This document shows positions 11,530-23,790 of a stretch of 64,000 nucleotides of DNA, in pieces. The notes below the pieces were generated by a model. It searched no databases and was not told where the DNA came from. It saw only the letters and a program-made list of their open reading frames with translations. Position numbers and translations under genes: made by a program. Numbering within the stretch: the first letter of the stretch is position 1; every line of letters starts with the position of its first letter. The DNA is taken from the NCBI RefSeq assembly GCF_036323735.1, contig NC_086020.1, positions 122,522,710 to 122,586,709 of the forward strand. Direction: 5' to 3'. The stretch comes from Rattus norvegicus (Eukaryota; Chordata; Mammalia; Rodentia; Muridae).

Positions 11530-11960
11530 GGGGTTGGGGAGGCCGCTCAATGGGTCAAGTGCTTGCTATACAAGCATGAAAATCTGAGTTTGGATCTCCA
11601 GCACCTGGTCTAGTATGTGTGTAACCCAGCACTAGGGGAGCAGAGGCAGGCAAATCCCTGGAACTAATCAGCTGGCCAGCCTAGTGGAATCTGTGAACTC
11701 CAAGATCAGTGAGAAATCCCGTCTCAAAAACACAAGGTAGAGAAATAGGAAGGAAGACACTTAGTGCTCATGCTGACCTCTGACCTTCACACCCCCCCAC
11801 ACACTGAAATGTACACATACATGTACACACATGTATGTACATGCCCCCCACAGACACTCATACACAATACACATACACACATATGCACATGCGTGCACAC
11901 ATATACACATGCACTTTCATGTACATGCATGTATGAGCACACACACACTAATGTATCGTG
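11530..11960 (+). mobile_element. B4/RSINE1-type SINE with CA-rich tail
   Basis: ID-like head (ggggttggggaggccgctca, aagtgcttgctatacaagca), then a B1-like middle (agaggcaggcaaatccctgg and gtctcaaaaacacaaggtag), then the RSINE1-like tctgaccttcacac segment, running into a CA/TG-rich tail to about 11950. Confidence 0.8.
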
Positions 11961-12449
11961 CCCCTACTGCCTTCAGAATTTCCCCTTTTGAAAGAGAACT
12001 GAAGACCCAGTGTAACTTCCTGCTGTGGATCTAGTGTGAAATATTGTTAATTGTAATAATAAAACAACTGCCTAACTTTGACCTCTAACACAGTTGCTTT
12101 CCAGTCTCCTTAGAAGGCTCGCTAGGGAAAGACAGCCCAAGCTAAGCTTGCCTCAGGACACCTAACTTCAGCCCCTGGATGATCAGACTTGCTGGTGAGG
12201 ACCAAGGTGGAGAACAGCATCCTTGCCAGCCAGGGGCAGGGAGAATTTGCCTGCAGAGACTCAAGCTGTTCAACAAGGAGCAAACGTGATATCTGCCCAT
12301 AGAAGACTCCCTGGACTTCTGTCTCTCCATATAAAGACAAGCTCCACAGGGAGGGCACACTATATTTTCAGAATATTACACAGGAAAATGGTTTAATACA
12401 ACAATGAGAAAGAAAAGTAACACCATGATACAGGTTTAGAATTAGAACT

Positions 12450-12560
12450 TTGCAGGCCACCAAGATGGTTGCACAGGTGAAGACGCTGGCCACGAAGCCT
12501 GATTACCTGAGTTCAGGGGCAGGCGAGATGCTTGGCAGAGCAGTGTTTTGAAGTTTAGGT
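12450..12560 (+). mobile_element. tRNA-derived SINE head, fragment
   Basis: The sequence aagatggttgcacaggtgaa, followed by cctgattacctgagttcagg, matches a diverged B2/B4-type head. The rest is not recognisable. Confidence 0.45.
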
Positions 12561-12599
12561 TCCCTGTGCCCCAGAGTTGGGTATGTTTACATATATGTA

Positions 12600-14017
12600 T
12601 CATGAGGTGTCTCGGGAATGGGATCTGAGCCTAAGCAGTTCTGTATTTCTGTTTACCTTCTACATGCAGCCTGGACACATTCTGATACACTGCGTGCATT
12701 TTTACAGTCTACCACGAAGACATCTGAGGAATCTGACCCAGTGTGACCTCACGCAGGTGCTCAGGACATTTCTGATTTTGGAGCTTTTAGGACTTTAGCC
12801 TCAGATCTGGGATGTGTTATTTGCACTGTCGTCCCTGCTGTGGCCATAAGGAAACCAGTGCTACTGAAGAAGTGAGTGTTCCGAGTGCCTAGTGAGCTTG
12901 GAGCCTGACTCCAGAGGAGCTTAAGTCAAAGCTCATAATTTCAAATGCTTCTGCAGCTCCGGGTATAGCTTCAGTGGGAGAAGACAGCTGTCTGTCCATC
13001 TCTTTACCCTACATTCATAAAGTACTGCTTAGGGCATACCTGGCCGCCAGTCAGGAAAACCACTCTTCAAACAGAGGTAGATGTGACCAGAAGATTAATG
13101 ACAAGCGTATATGACAGCAGTCCAGGAAAAGAAAAAAAAAAGCAGACTCCTGGAGAGACACCCCAGAAATTCAGTGTCTGTGTGGACTTCAAAGAGAAGA
13201 AGTGAGAAGCCTTTGGCTTGCTTCAAGAACTGAGTGAGACTCGAGGCACAGATTCCAGGCTGAGGGAAAAACTGACTATGTTGCTCGCAGGCTGGGGCAT
13301 GCCACCTCTACATGAAGTGAGGGTGTGAGGTATGGGCAGCATTAGTGAGCAGTGAGGGCCTGTGCCCTTGTTCACAGTTGCTGCTGATCTCCTAAGCAGT
13401 CGCAGCCCTCAGATGTAACAAGTATGGCTGCTGGGTAGGAGGAGCTAAGGGGCTCACTGATAAGCTCTCCTTATTCGGTGGTGATGGTCTGAGATCAATT
13501 TAACTGCTCCTTTAAATGACCGCGGGATGGGATAGATAGATGGCTACCATTCCTTGTTGACGTTCATGATGTGATTGTAATGGGCATGATGTTAAATTGT
13601 CATGTGCTGTTTGAACTCACCAAGAAGATGAGCCTGGAGGGGGCGTTGCCAGCCCCATTTCATACCTAAACATATGTGCCTCAAAATGCCCACCCTTAAC
13701 TAAGGTCTGGAGGTTGGCTGTCCTCTGAGTCTGTGATACAGAAGAAAGGAAAGAGACAAACAGCTCAGGAATGAAAACACTGTGTCCTTGAGAACAGCTA
13801 GAACAGAGGATACAATTGTTTATCCCCTAATATAAAAAAGTTTGCAGTGGGGAGAAAAAGCAGGAAGTTCATCAGGAGGGAGGAAAAACCAGAAGTTCAG
13901 CAGTGGGGAGCTCATCAAGGGGGCGAAAGATCACTGGGAAGGGATGCCAGTTGACCTCTCAACCTTCCCAGTCCAATTTTGCCGGTATTTTGAGCACTCA
14001 ATTAGCCAATGTTTTAC
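12600..14017. other. unique sequence, no gene recognised
   Basis: No named repeat beyond short A-runs (near 13130) and no coding evidence. Confidence 0.4.
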
Positions 14018-14040
14018 TCACCCACTCAATCTCATTCTCT

Positions 14041-14137
14041 GCCTCCCACCCTCCCTCTCTCCTTCCTTCCCTACCTTTCTCCTTCCTTCCCTCCCTCCCT
14101 CTCTCCCTTCCTCTCTTTCTCCCTCCTTCCCTCTCCC

Positions 14138-14181
<44 letters not shown>
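14041..14181. repeat. CT-rich tract grading into (CT)n
   Basis: Imperfect CTCC/CTTCC pyrimidine sequence (14041-14138) passes into about 40 bases of pure CT. The Ser/Pro/Leu or Arg/Glu frames across it are artefacts. Confidence 0.95.
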
Positions 14182-14184
<3 letters not shown>

Positions 14185-14189
14185 ATGTG

Positions 14190-16110
14190 TATACTTAATA
14201 AACATACCCACTGAAAACTCAAATTGTAGATCACTCTGGATTGTACAAAACAATGTCTTTGTAAAGGTTTTATAGTGTGGGTTGAATTTATCTTATCACC
14301 CCTCAAGACAAGCTGGAAAGGTGATTTGGCTTTAACCTGAGGTGTGCTCCTTAGTAGCTTTCAGGGGAGGGAAGGTCTGATTCTTTTGTTTGGAATTTAA
14401 GTCCTAAGAATGTAACCTTAGCTGGCTCAGAACTCATGATCCTCCTGCATTGGACTCCCAGGTGCGGAACTTGCAGATCAGTGCTACCTTGTCCTGCTGA
14501 GGATCTGCTGCTAACGGTGGGGATGCTAACCAGAAAGGTCCTGTCTTTATCCTTTACTTTTTCACTCTTCTCTTTGCTTTTCCTCACTGGGATTTCTTCC
14601 CTCCAAATGGGCTAAAGGATTACAATTAGAGACAGGAGTAAGGACAAGGCGGGCTCTCTTGCGGCAGGCTGAGCTTCCCCTGTCCCACTGGGGATGTAGG
14701 GGCCACAGGGCTCCACTTTGATGTGGGTCAGTGCCCTGCACGGATTGCAGTGAGAGCTGGGGGCAGGGCGTGGTAATGGATTCCAGAGAGGGTTGTGCAA
14801 GGCAGGCACACGGCCAACCCAGTGTGGACAAACATTCTCACCCTGTCTCCCGAAGATTCTTGCAGCTTGTGTGGGGCATTCCTAAAAGACGGGTGCATTT
14901 GTTTGACTTACATAACGTCTTACATCAGAAGACTAAAGCCGCCCTTCCGGGCTCGTGTCCTGTTGAACCGGGTCCAACCGAAACTTCTTTCCCTTCCATA
15001 GGTAGAAACCTGATTACCTGTGTAAGTGCCGCCTGCCGGTCCGCACGGCTGCCCGCCCTCTGCCCTTCTCTCAGGGATCTTGATGACATCGCTCCTTCCT
15101 CTTGGAATTTCACCCATTCATCAAGTCCTTAAAAGGACTCCTTCAGAACTCGTCCATGAGAGACTTCTCCCTCATAGGCTTATACTGAGCATGCATTAAG
15201 TGTGCTTTGGGGCAGAGGAGATGCCGGGAGATTCTCGAACTGCAAAGGAGCTCGGGGATTATTATGGTATGCACGAAGGAATTGCAGCTTGTAGCAAGAA
15301 CTCTCCTTCTCTCTGTGCTCGCCCCAGGAATGAGGTGATAAACACAGGCAGTGGTACTTCGTTTGGCTTCTGTTTCCTGCCAAGTCTTTGGTCCTAAGTT
15401 CTTTCCTCTGTCCAAACTTAACCACATATCAGAGGATGATCTTGAACATGTGATCTTCCTGCTTCCCTTCTGAGTGCTCGGAATCCAATCAGCACTAAGC
15501 TAGGTTTAATGCCTTGATTTTTTAGTTTTTATTTTTATTTTTTAAAGTTTTTAAAGAAGCCCTCAGCAGGAGCTGCTTTAAAGCACTGTAACTAAGTCTA
15601 CTCTGGGAGGTGAGCATTCCCCTCGGGAGCCTCTCAGTATTTTCTGTGCTTTGGCCCCCACCTGAAGACCAAAGCAGACCTGGGGTCAGAGGTGACTTGG
15701 ACTGCACAGAAGTCCACCAGGGCATTGCACTGGCTTTGTGAAGGGTCGCTGGTAGATAAGGTCACAGGACTCAGAGAGGAAGGACTTCTATCCAAGTGTC
15801 CCTTACACCATGGGACACCAGGGAGAGCGGACTTTGCTTCTAAGGCCTCCTTTCTATATCTCCTACTAAGATGGGCTCCAGGCACAGGGTCTAGGAGACA
15901 AGAAGGACAGAGAAAGGGAAGGAGAGAACAAGAGGAGGGAGTGTGACACATTGGTGGTGTGGCTGTCACAGGGCTATCCATATGAGGCAAAGTAAAGCGT
16001 CCTGCAGTCACTCCATGCAGCTGAGGCAAGGTGAGGGCATGGGTGGTTCTTAGTAAGCACAGTGGTTCCAACTCCAGAGAAAGCAGACTCAGCCCTGTGT
16101 AAGAATGTGC
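14190..16110. other. mostly unique sequence, minor SINE remnants
   Basis: Short B1-like antisense remnants are seen near 14420-14470 and 15420-15510. The rest carries no recognisable exon. Several 60-170-codon frames overlap on both strands (15634-16149 minus is the longest) and lack recognisable domains. Confidence 0.4.
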
Positions 16111-16119
16111 AGTCAATTC

Positions 16120-16485
16120 CTGACACCCTGACTGGAGAACTCTGGTCATCCAAGTTAGCTTTACCTGTCAACTTGGCATAGTCTGAATTTACCAGAGAAG
16201 GAGCCATCCACTGTGGGATCAGATCGGCCTATGGGATGGTCACAGGAAACTGTCCTGTGCTCAGCCCACTGTGGGTGGTACCATCCCTAGACCGGTGGCC
16301 CCAGGCTGTGTAAGAAAGCCAGCTGAATTTGAGCCTGAGAACAAGTCATCAAGCAGAGCCTCTCCATGGTTTCCGCTTTAAGTTCTTGTTTGAGTGCCTG
16401 GCCTGACCTCCCTCAGTAATGGGCTGTGTCCTGGAAGTGTAAGACAAATAAACCTTTCCTCTTTTGGTCAGTGTTCTATCATAAC
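16120..16485 (+). mobile_element. rodent LTR-like interspersed repeat, family not assigned
   Basis: The markers are cagcccactgtgggtggtac, accggtggccccaggctgtg, agaaagccagctga and the 3' aagacaaataaacctttcct. This is a common rodent repeat with a polyadenylation signal (AATAAA) near its end. I recognise the pattern but cannot assign the Repbase name. Confidence 0.6.
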
Positions 16486-16552
16486 AGAAAGAAAAGCAGA
16501 CCATCCTGGAAAGGAAGCTTTCAACACAACTGTGAGGCCCTATTGTCTTCCC

Positions 16553-16554
<2 letters not shown>

Positions 16555-16607
<53 letters not shown>
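16555..16607. repeat. (CT)n microsatellite
   Basis: Pure CT run of about 53 bases. Confidence 0.97.
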
Positions 16608-16609
<2 letters not shown>

Positions 16610-16612
<3 letters not shown>

Positions 16613-17825
16613 CTATCTCAGTCAATCAATCACTCACTCCCCCTCCTCCGTCCTCCCATTATCTGTGAGTACATTTAGAAAGCTTGTCAGAGTCTGAAGC
16701 TAACACGGAGCGGGAAAAACCAGACGTGGAAAATCTGAGTAAAAATCCTCAGGAAAATACAATAAAATGTTCCTAAAAAATTAAAATTAATCACTTGAGT
16801 ATGTGTGGCTTGCATTTTTAAGTTAAAAATGAAATTTCAAGGTGTGGCCCCTTATCCCCTTATAACATTCATGGGGCTGGCTATAAAGTGTTGCCATTAT
16901 TTTTTGAAACTTTCTATTTCAAATGGTGTTGGATTAAAAAAAAAAACCATGGTATTCTGAAGTAAGGGCTGTAACATCAGCCAGGGCCGTTCAGTCAGCA
17001 TTTCCACTTGTAAATGGGAATGTGAGATACTTGCTAACAGATACAGATTCATTTCAGTTACTGGAGACGCCAACAAAAATGTGATTATGAAGTTAAGATG
17101 TATTATTTTTTATAAGAGCGGAATAGTTGCAAATAACTAGCTAGCTTGATATCATAAAGAATAATTGGCTAAAATTCTTAGGGCTCAATGTGAGGCTGAG
17201 AAGCCCTTTCTCTGTGAAGTCTGGCTTCTTTTGTACAGTAGGAACAGTCATTTAAAGCCCCAGAAATGGGGCCTTTTAACCTGAGTGTGGCCATCTGTAG
17301 GGACTGGGTGAATGACACTCTGTAAACAAGTGGACAGACAAACAGATAGACTGTGGCCAGGACGGTGGAATTCACCTGTGTATTTAGATGCATGGGGTTT
17401 AATCTAGAATTAGGTACTCAGGAGAGGGTATCCCAGTGCAAAGGTCAGAAAGCTGGCCCTCACTGTCAGGGAACACCCCCAAATGTCAGTAGAAGGATGC
17501 TAAGTCTACAAGCCAAAATACTTGGAGCAGTTTTCAAAACCTTGATGCCAGCAGATGAACTCTGGGAGATTCTGGGAAGCCTTGTTCACAGTCTGGGGCT
17601 GCTGGGTGACAGTCACGGACCCCACGCATCTGCCTGTGGGTGAGCACAACCATCTGCCCTCAGCACCAGTTTGTACCATGTCTCCTCATTTGGATCCCCA
17701 CAAGGCAGTTCCCAGGGAGGTTCTACACCCAAAGCTGTGGCTGATCATGGCAAGTTCTTAGATGACCATTTTTTAGAAGGCCAACTTCTCTAACAAATGA
17801 AAGTTATCAAAGAAAAAGGACCCTT
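16610..17825. other. unique sequence, no gene recognised
   Basis: AT-rich, low-CpG sequence at 16680-17170 and more balanced sequence to 17825. No exon recognised. Confidence 0.4.
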
Positions 17826-17828
17826 GGA

Positions 17829-17880
17829 GGGTAGAGGGTATAGCTCAGTGTACAATCTATGCTTGAGGCCCTGGGTCCAT
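17829..17880 (+). mobile_element. ID-like tRNA-derived SINE head, truncated
   Basis: The sequence gagggtatagctcagtgtac, then tatgcttgaggccctgggtc, follows the ID/B4 head, including a box A-like tagctcagt and a box B-like gggtccatcc. At box B it merges directly into the CCAT array. Confidence 0.7.
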
Positions 17881-18748
17881 CCATCGGTCTTTCCATCCAT
17901 CCATCCATCCATCCATCCATCCATCCATCCATCCATCCACCCATCCACCCATCCATCCATCCATCCACCCACCCACTCATCCATCCACCCATCCATCCAT
18001 CCATCCACCCATCCATCCATTCATCCATCCATTCATCCATCCACCCATCCATCCACCCATCCATCCATTCATCCATCCATCCATCCACCCACCCATCCAT
18101 CCATCCATCCATCCACCCATCCACCCATCCACCCATCCATCCACCCATCCATCCATTCATCCATCCACCCATCCATCCACCCATCCATCCATTCATCCAT
18201 CCATCCATCCATCCATCCATCCATCCATCCATCCATCCATCCATCCATCCATTCATCCATCCATCCATCCACCCATCTACTCATCCACCCATCCACCCAT
18301 CCATCCATCCATTCATCCATCCATCCATCCATCCATCCATCCACCCACCCACTCATCCATCCATCCATCCATCCATCCATCCACCCATCCACCCATCCAT
18401 CCATCCACCCATCCACCCACCCACTCATCCATCCATCTACCCATCCATCCATCCACCCATCCACCCACCCACTCATCCATCCATCCACCCATCCATCCAT
18501 CCACCCATCCACCCACCCACTCATCCATCCATCCACCCATCCATCCATCCACCCATCCACCCACCCACTCATCCATCCATCCATCCATCCATCCACCCAT
18601 CCACCCACCCACTCATCCATCCATCCATTCATCCATCCACCCATCCATCCATCCATCCACCCATCCATCCATCCATCCATCCATCCATCCATCCATCCAT
18701 CCATCCATCCATCCATTCATCCATCCACCCATCCATCCATTCATCCAT
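17877..18748. repeat. (CCAT)n / (CCCA)n tetranucleotide array, about 870 bp
   Basis: Over 200 tetramers, mostly CCAT, with CCCA, TCAT and CTCA variants. The right half (about 18352-18612) shows a higher-order unit of 48 bp marked by CTCATCC. Because 4 and 3 are coprime, open frames of 215-324 codons appear on both strands, all reading His-Pro-Ser-Ile or Met-Asp-Gly-Trp repeats. They are not genes. Confidence 0.98.
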
Positions 18749-18749
18749 C

Positions 18750-20190
18750 TGGCTGGTCAATGATAAAATGAAAAATACCAGTGACTCTTGACATGAGTTT
18801 GTGTCTTCACCCATCTCTACCTTACTTTAAGTTACAAGGGAAAGTAAATCATCAGCCATTTTGGTTGGGGAGACAGTTAATCTGTAGGCAACACTTATAA
18901 GAGGTGCTTGAGCTGATGACCTGCGGGGGTGATCCATACTGATGGGAGGCTCCCTATGAGAAATTAGACACAGCTGGAGAAAATGATAATTGATCAACCC
19001 AGATCTGAATTTCTTGGGTTCTGTTATCTGAGGGGAAGGTTTCCACAGTTTAAACGAACCAGATGAATTGTGTGACTCAGAAATAGACAAATAATTGAGT
19101 TAGATGTGTCATAAATTCACACAATATATCTATATCTATACATACATACATACATACATACATACATACATAGAGTCAATTTGGGGGTCATCATCAAATA
19201 CACATTGAAAAGTTAAAACTGATGGATACAGTTAGGCCAGTCTCAGCAGGAGAAATGTAAACAAACACCAAGATACAGACGGGCTGTGGAATACAACCAC
19301 AGCCATGGTCCTTGAATGTTGTCTCACCTTTAAAGTCTGCAGGTGCTGCAGTTGTAGCCATGTGAGCGATTTACTCCCCACTCATCGCTCACCTCAGTAA
19401 AAATGATGCTGTCATGGTTGTCTGTCTTGTGGTGAGCAGAGTATGTGCTAACTGCTGGTGCCCAGGGAAGGCTTCAGGTAAACAGCAAACTTGGTTTTGG
19501 GGGGAGTCAAGTCACATGGACTTTTGAAGACATCGTAATGCCCCCTGTTCAAAGCCAATCATATGTCTCATGTCCTTAGTGTACTGTTAAGAGCTTTGGG
19601 AACAGGGGCAGATAGTTCACTTCTTTTTCTTACACATCCTGTGCAAGGTAGGAAAGAGACAATCGAAACTCTGAGTTGGACAGTGTGGCTAGAGCTCAGA
19701 CTCGGGGTGCACTGAGCAGTTTTGTTTCTATACAAGATGGCTCACTGGTTTGGACAGTCTGCCTTATTATTCATGTATTCCTTGATTCCTCTGCTGGCCC
19801 CTGGGGCCTCAGCCTGGATCCTAGTTTTTAGAATTACTGGTCAAATCACTCACTTTTGAGGGTGTAGAGGGCTGGGTCACAGGTAAGTCAGCACCAGGAG
19901 AAGGCCAGCCTGTGCTCACTAACCTGTCTGGTTAAATGTCTAGTTACCTTATAGACTGTTATCTTCTCAGAAGGGTTTCTCCGTGAAGGGTGCTGCTTCC
20001 CCAAAGAGGTGAATAGAAACAATTAAGGCTCTCTAAACTGAGAAGAAACTTTTAGCTTTCATTCTTCAGAATCGAAAATTTGAAACAAAGGCAAGAGTTG
20101 GCAGAGTAACCCTTTATGGTTTATGAGTAAGGGAAACGCAGGAGTGTTTAGAACTCACTTTGAGACGATGTCAGACAGAGGTCCATATCT
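18750..20190. other. unique sequence, no gene recognised
   Basis: Apart from the CATA run listed separately, no repeat family or exon recognised. Confidence 0.4.
19138..19172. repeat. (CATA)n microsatellite
   Basis: About eight perfect CATA/TACA units. Confidence 0.95.
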
Positions 20191-20192
20191 GG

Positions 20193-20485
20193 TACTGAGG
20201 AGAGATGGCTGAGTTGGTGAAATGCTTGATGTGCAATGAAGACTTTAGTTTGAGTCCCAGAACTCATGTTGAAAAGAGAGGTGATTTGATGTATGCTTTT
20301 AATTCCAGTGCTGGAGAGGCAGAGACAGGGGGGACCCTTTGGTACTCCATGCCAGTCAGCTAAGCTAATAGATGAGCTCCAAGTTCCAAAACTAAGGTGG
20401 GGGTGATAGAGGAGGACATTCATGGTTGACCTGGGTACTCCAAGAGCACTGCATCCAAATGTGCCCCCACACAAACAGTACGCGT
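20193..20485 (+). mobile_element. B4/RSINE1-type SINE
   Basis: It shows a tRNA-like head (gaggagagatggctgagttg), ttgagtcccagaactcatgt, and a B1-like middle (ttttaattccagtgctggag, aggcagagaca). The tail is tgtgcccccacacaaacag. Confidence 0.8.
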
Positions 20486-20489
20486 GTGC

Positions 20490-22185
20490 TTATGCTAAGG
20501 TCATGTATTTCTGAGAAGCGGGTCATACTGTGAATATGTTTGCTTACATTTTGGGATTACTGGTTGCTTACAAATTGGGATTGGTCGCCTCTTGTTCTCC
20601 AAATGTTATCAGAACTGAGGCAATCTGAAGGCAACTACATGGGGGGAGACGAGAGGTGCATTTCTTTCTAGTCTGTTAGAGCAATGAACCCTTCTCTGCT
20701 TCCTCGGTGGAGTGCCCTGCAAGCTGTCTGCACCTTGGACTGGTGGGAAAGACTCTGCCGCAGACATCACTGCTGTGTGTGAAGAACGTTGCTGTGAGGC
20801 TGATGAGAGGCTCATTCTGGGTCCTTTCTGTGCTTTGCCTTCCTGCTGTCTCCTTTGTCAACTCTCCCTGAAGATGGTGGGGGTGGGCGGGGCGGGGGAG
20901 AGGAGGCTGCATTCCCACTTAGCCCTCTGGTTTTTGTTCTTTCCAAACCTCCAAAAATTCAGGCCTTACTATACAATCTAGGAGGTGCGCTCTCCCTCCT
21001 CTCTCCGCCCCTTTCCTCCCTCCCCCCTCCTGCTGTTGCTGTCAGTTATTCTGCTAGTACTGATTTATGTAAAGTCTCTAACTTAGAAAACTGACCACAG
21101 CAACATCACAGCAAAGGTCACACCAGAACAGGAAGCTAGTTTTCCTTGACTTTTTGACTAAAAAAAAAATTGTGTTCCCTTTCCTACATTCTTCGACCCC
21201 CGGTCAGTCCACTGTGCACATCGCTGTATCACAGGCGATGATGGAATGCTCTGAAGGCTGACAAGGACTTTGAGTATACCCTGAGCAGACCCCGTGGGCA
21301 GTGCTCCAGGTCTCGGAAATCATGGGTGGGTGAGGTCATCTTACCCACCCCACTTGTTTAACAGCCTCTGTCGGATCTAAGGTGAGAACAACACAGTAAG
21401 GAAACAAATCTGGAAACGTTTTAGAGGGTTTTAATCTGTGATTTTGTTTTATCTGGGGATACAACCAATTAACCAAAGCATCGATCATTCACTACTTCTG
21501 GGCAAAGCTCACTGCCTAGTGCCCCTGTGCAAACCAAACCATCCTCAAGAACCTGCACGATAGCACTTAGGTATGGTGGGAACCCTTGCCTTTTTCTGAA
21601 ATACATGTAGAGATCCTGGTGCCTGACTCCCCGGGTGGGGCAGAGTGTGTAGCATGGATTAAGTGGGTTTGACTGGGAGTACTGCACAGGCTCGAAGCTT
21701 CTTCATGTAGATAAGTATGGGAACCCACTTTTGAAATCAAGGGGTCAGTGGATATGCACAGAAGGCCAGGAAGGGAATTAGTGACAAATGGAAGGACTCA
21801 AATGTCCTTCTGCCCCTTGGCTTCATTGATACGATGTGCTGTCTTTCATGAATCCCTTCATCTGACCTTGTCCTTACAAGAACCTAACTGCATCCTTGCA
21901 TAAAACGCTCTGTTCTGTGGAAACCTTACTGATCTCAGAGCCTGGTGCACGACCATAGTGAAGGTTATTTATTTACATTAAAATAATTGGCAGGGCTCTG
22001 GAGCTGAACGGGGAGTGGCCTGTCCCGCACTGGGTGTTCATGCCTTATGCAGGAGCCTGAACTGTATACTTCTGATCAAGGCGAGCAATGGGGAAAATTG
22101 CTTTGACCTTTCCACCAACTTTTCTTCCTGTTTTGCCCAGAGGTCCCGTGTTGGCTGACTAGGTTTGTTAGAATCTGTGATTAAG
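20490..22185. other. unique sequence with a GC box, no gene recognised
   Basis: A strong Sp1-type GC box (GTGGGCGGGGC) lies at 20883-20893 and a CTCC-rich stretch at 20987-21045. No CpG island or exon is recognisable around them. Confidence 0.4.
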
Positions 22186-22189
22186 TTCA

Positions 22190-23160
22190 GGGATTTTCTC
22201 TAGCTTTCTACATCTTTCTAGATTATCTAGAGCTCATGAGTTAGTGTTAGATTGGACACTTGCCTGGATCTGTTGAAGCGGCTTTCTTCTCTGATCTGAT
22301 CTATGGCCAGAGGTTTTTCAATGTTAAGCTCGTCTTGTAATGAGTCAGTAAACTGTCCTCACTGACATTTTCTTTTTAATTTCTGGCTGAGTTAAGTGGA
22401 CTCATACTTTATTCAGAATACTGGAATTTTGTAAGTGGGACTGCTCTGTAATTTCCCTTTCTTGCACTGGGCTTGTCTAATTCAGACATATTGCAGTTAT
22501 ATTAGCTCTATAAAAATACTGTGAGGTCTTAGTCCCTTTTCCTTCCTTCTGGGAAGAGTTGGTATAACTTTGGAGTTCTGAACCTTTTTTTTTTTTTTTT
22601 TTTTTGGTTCTTTTTTTCGGAGCTGGGGACCGAACCCAGGGCCTTGCGCTTCCTAGGTAAGCGCTCTACCACTGAGCTAAATCCCCAGCCCCAAGGAGTT
22701 CTGAACCTTTTAACTGTCTGGTGGAACTGCTCTAGAAGACCATGTGAGTCTGGTGTTGGCTTTGTAGAGGGACCCTAACTTAGGTCCATTTCCATCACAG
22801 ATCTCGTATCAGCCTCTCGTTCACACGGTGCCTTCTAGACAGTTTTGTCTAAGTTTTGAAGTGGGTTTAATTCATATTTTTCTCCCAGGATTACTCCCCT
22901 GCCCCCGCACTTAGAGTTCTGCCTCTCCTTCATCTATTGTGACCATCAACACTTAACACACGTCTCTCCTCTTGGTACCCACACTTTATCCCAGTTGCTT
23001 CTGATCTAAAAGTATTGTTTTCTCCTTCAGCTCCAAGTCCACTGATTTGTCTTGGTATTTCTTCTTCAGTCCATGAGTTAGAATTATTTTGAGGCTTTCA
23101 GACAAGCATTTAACAATGTTTTAGTGCAGAATTCTGGTTTTTCCTTTTGCTGTGTCACAT
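22190..23160 (-). mobile_element. old L1 ORF2 fragment (antisense), split by an ID
   Basis: On the plus strand, gggaagagttggtataactt and, after the ID, tctggtggaactgctctaga with ccatgtgagtctggtgttgg correspond to antisense L1 ORF2. The motif tggtatttcttcttcagtcc further right continues the same element. It is heavily diverged with many stops. Confidence 0.65.
22589..22694 (-). mobile_element. ID SINE with perfect 17-bp target-site duplication
   Basis: Minus-strand ID with intact box A and box B regions and a long A tail (T run on plus). The duplication ggagttctgaacctttt is identical at 22572-22588 and 22695-22711, so the element landed in the older L1 with no later loss. Confidence 0.98.
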
Positions 23161-23289
23161 GTACACTCACCCAACCCCCACAGAACTCTGGCGTTTCCTC
23201 TGCCCATTCTGCACTCCCCAAATGTCCCGCCTTATCCTCCCATGTCCTGTAGACGGCATGCATATATGTAAATACATACATATGTGTTT

Positions 23290-23790
23290 TGTTTTAAATC
23301 TAAATTCCGCTCATGATACAAACCAGACAACAGTTGTCTCCAGAGTCTGGTTTATTTCATGTCCCATGATCTCCAGTTCCATAGACTTCTCTGAAAATGA
23401 AATAATTCCATTTTTATGGCTGAGCGCAACTCCATTGGGCATTTGTGCCACATTTCCTTTCTTGGCTTCTCTGCTGATGGATATCTTAGCTATTGGAAAT
23501 ATGTGACAATCACCATGGATGCACAGGCAACCCTTAGCACATGGGTGGATTCCTTCCTCTGTCTGCCAAAGAGAGCTATAACTGAAGTGCCTGTTAAGTT
23601 TAATTAACTAATTAAGTAATTTGGGACAAAGTCTCATTAGGTAGCTCAGACCTTTCTTGAACTTGTAGTTTCATCCTGCCTCTGCTGCATAACTGCTAGG
23701 ACTGCATGTGCAAGACACACCACGCAGCCTAACTTTGAGCTTTTTGAGGACCTCCATACTGATTTCTAGAGCGGCTGCACAGTACCACTG
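23290..23790 (-). mobile_element. L1 3' region (antisense), left part
   Basis: The motifs catgatctccagttccatag, tttttatggctgagcgcaac, catttgtgccacatttcctt and ctgctgatggatatcttagc are the antisense L1 3'-end signature. At 23735-23790 the next L1 block (ccatactgatttctagagcg) follows a B1 copy. Confidence 0.8.
23605..23730 (-). mobile_element. B1 SINE, diverged
   Basis: Contains tgggacaaagtctcattagg, a degenerate middle, actgctaggactgcatgtgc and accacgcagcc, matching an old antisense B1 nested in the L1. Confidence 0.7.

Noticed and set aside
17797..18791. Open frames of 215-324 codons on both strands (His-Pro-Ser-Ile and Met-Asp-Gly-Trp repeats)
   Set aside because: They are translations of the CCAT array. 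The same DNA is open in several frames on both strands, as expected from a stop-free tetramer.
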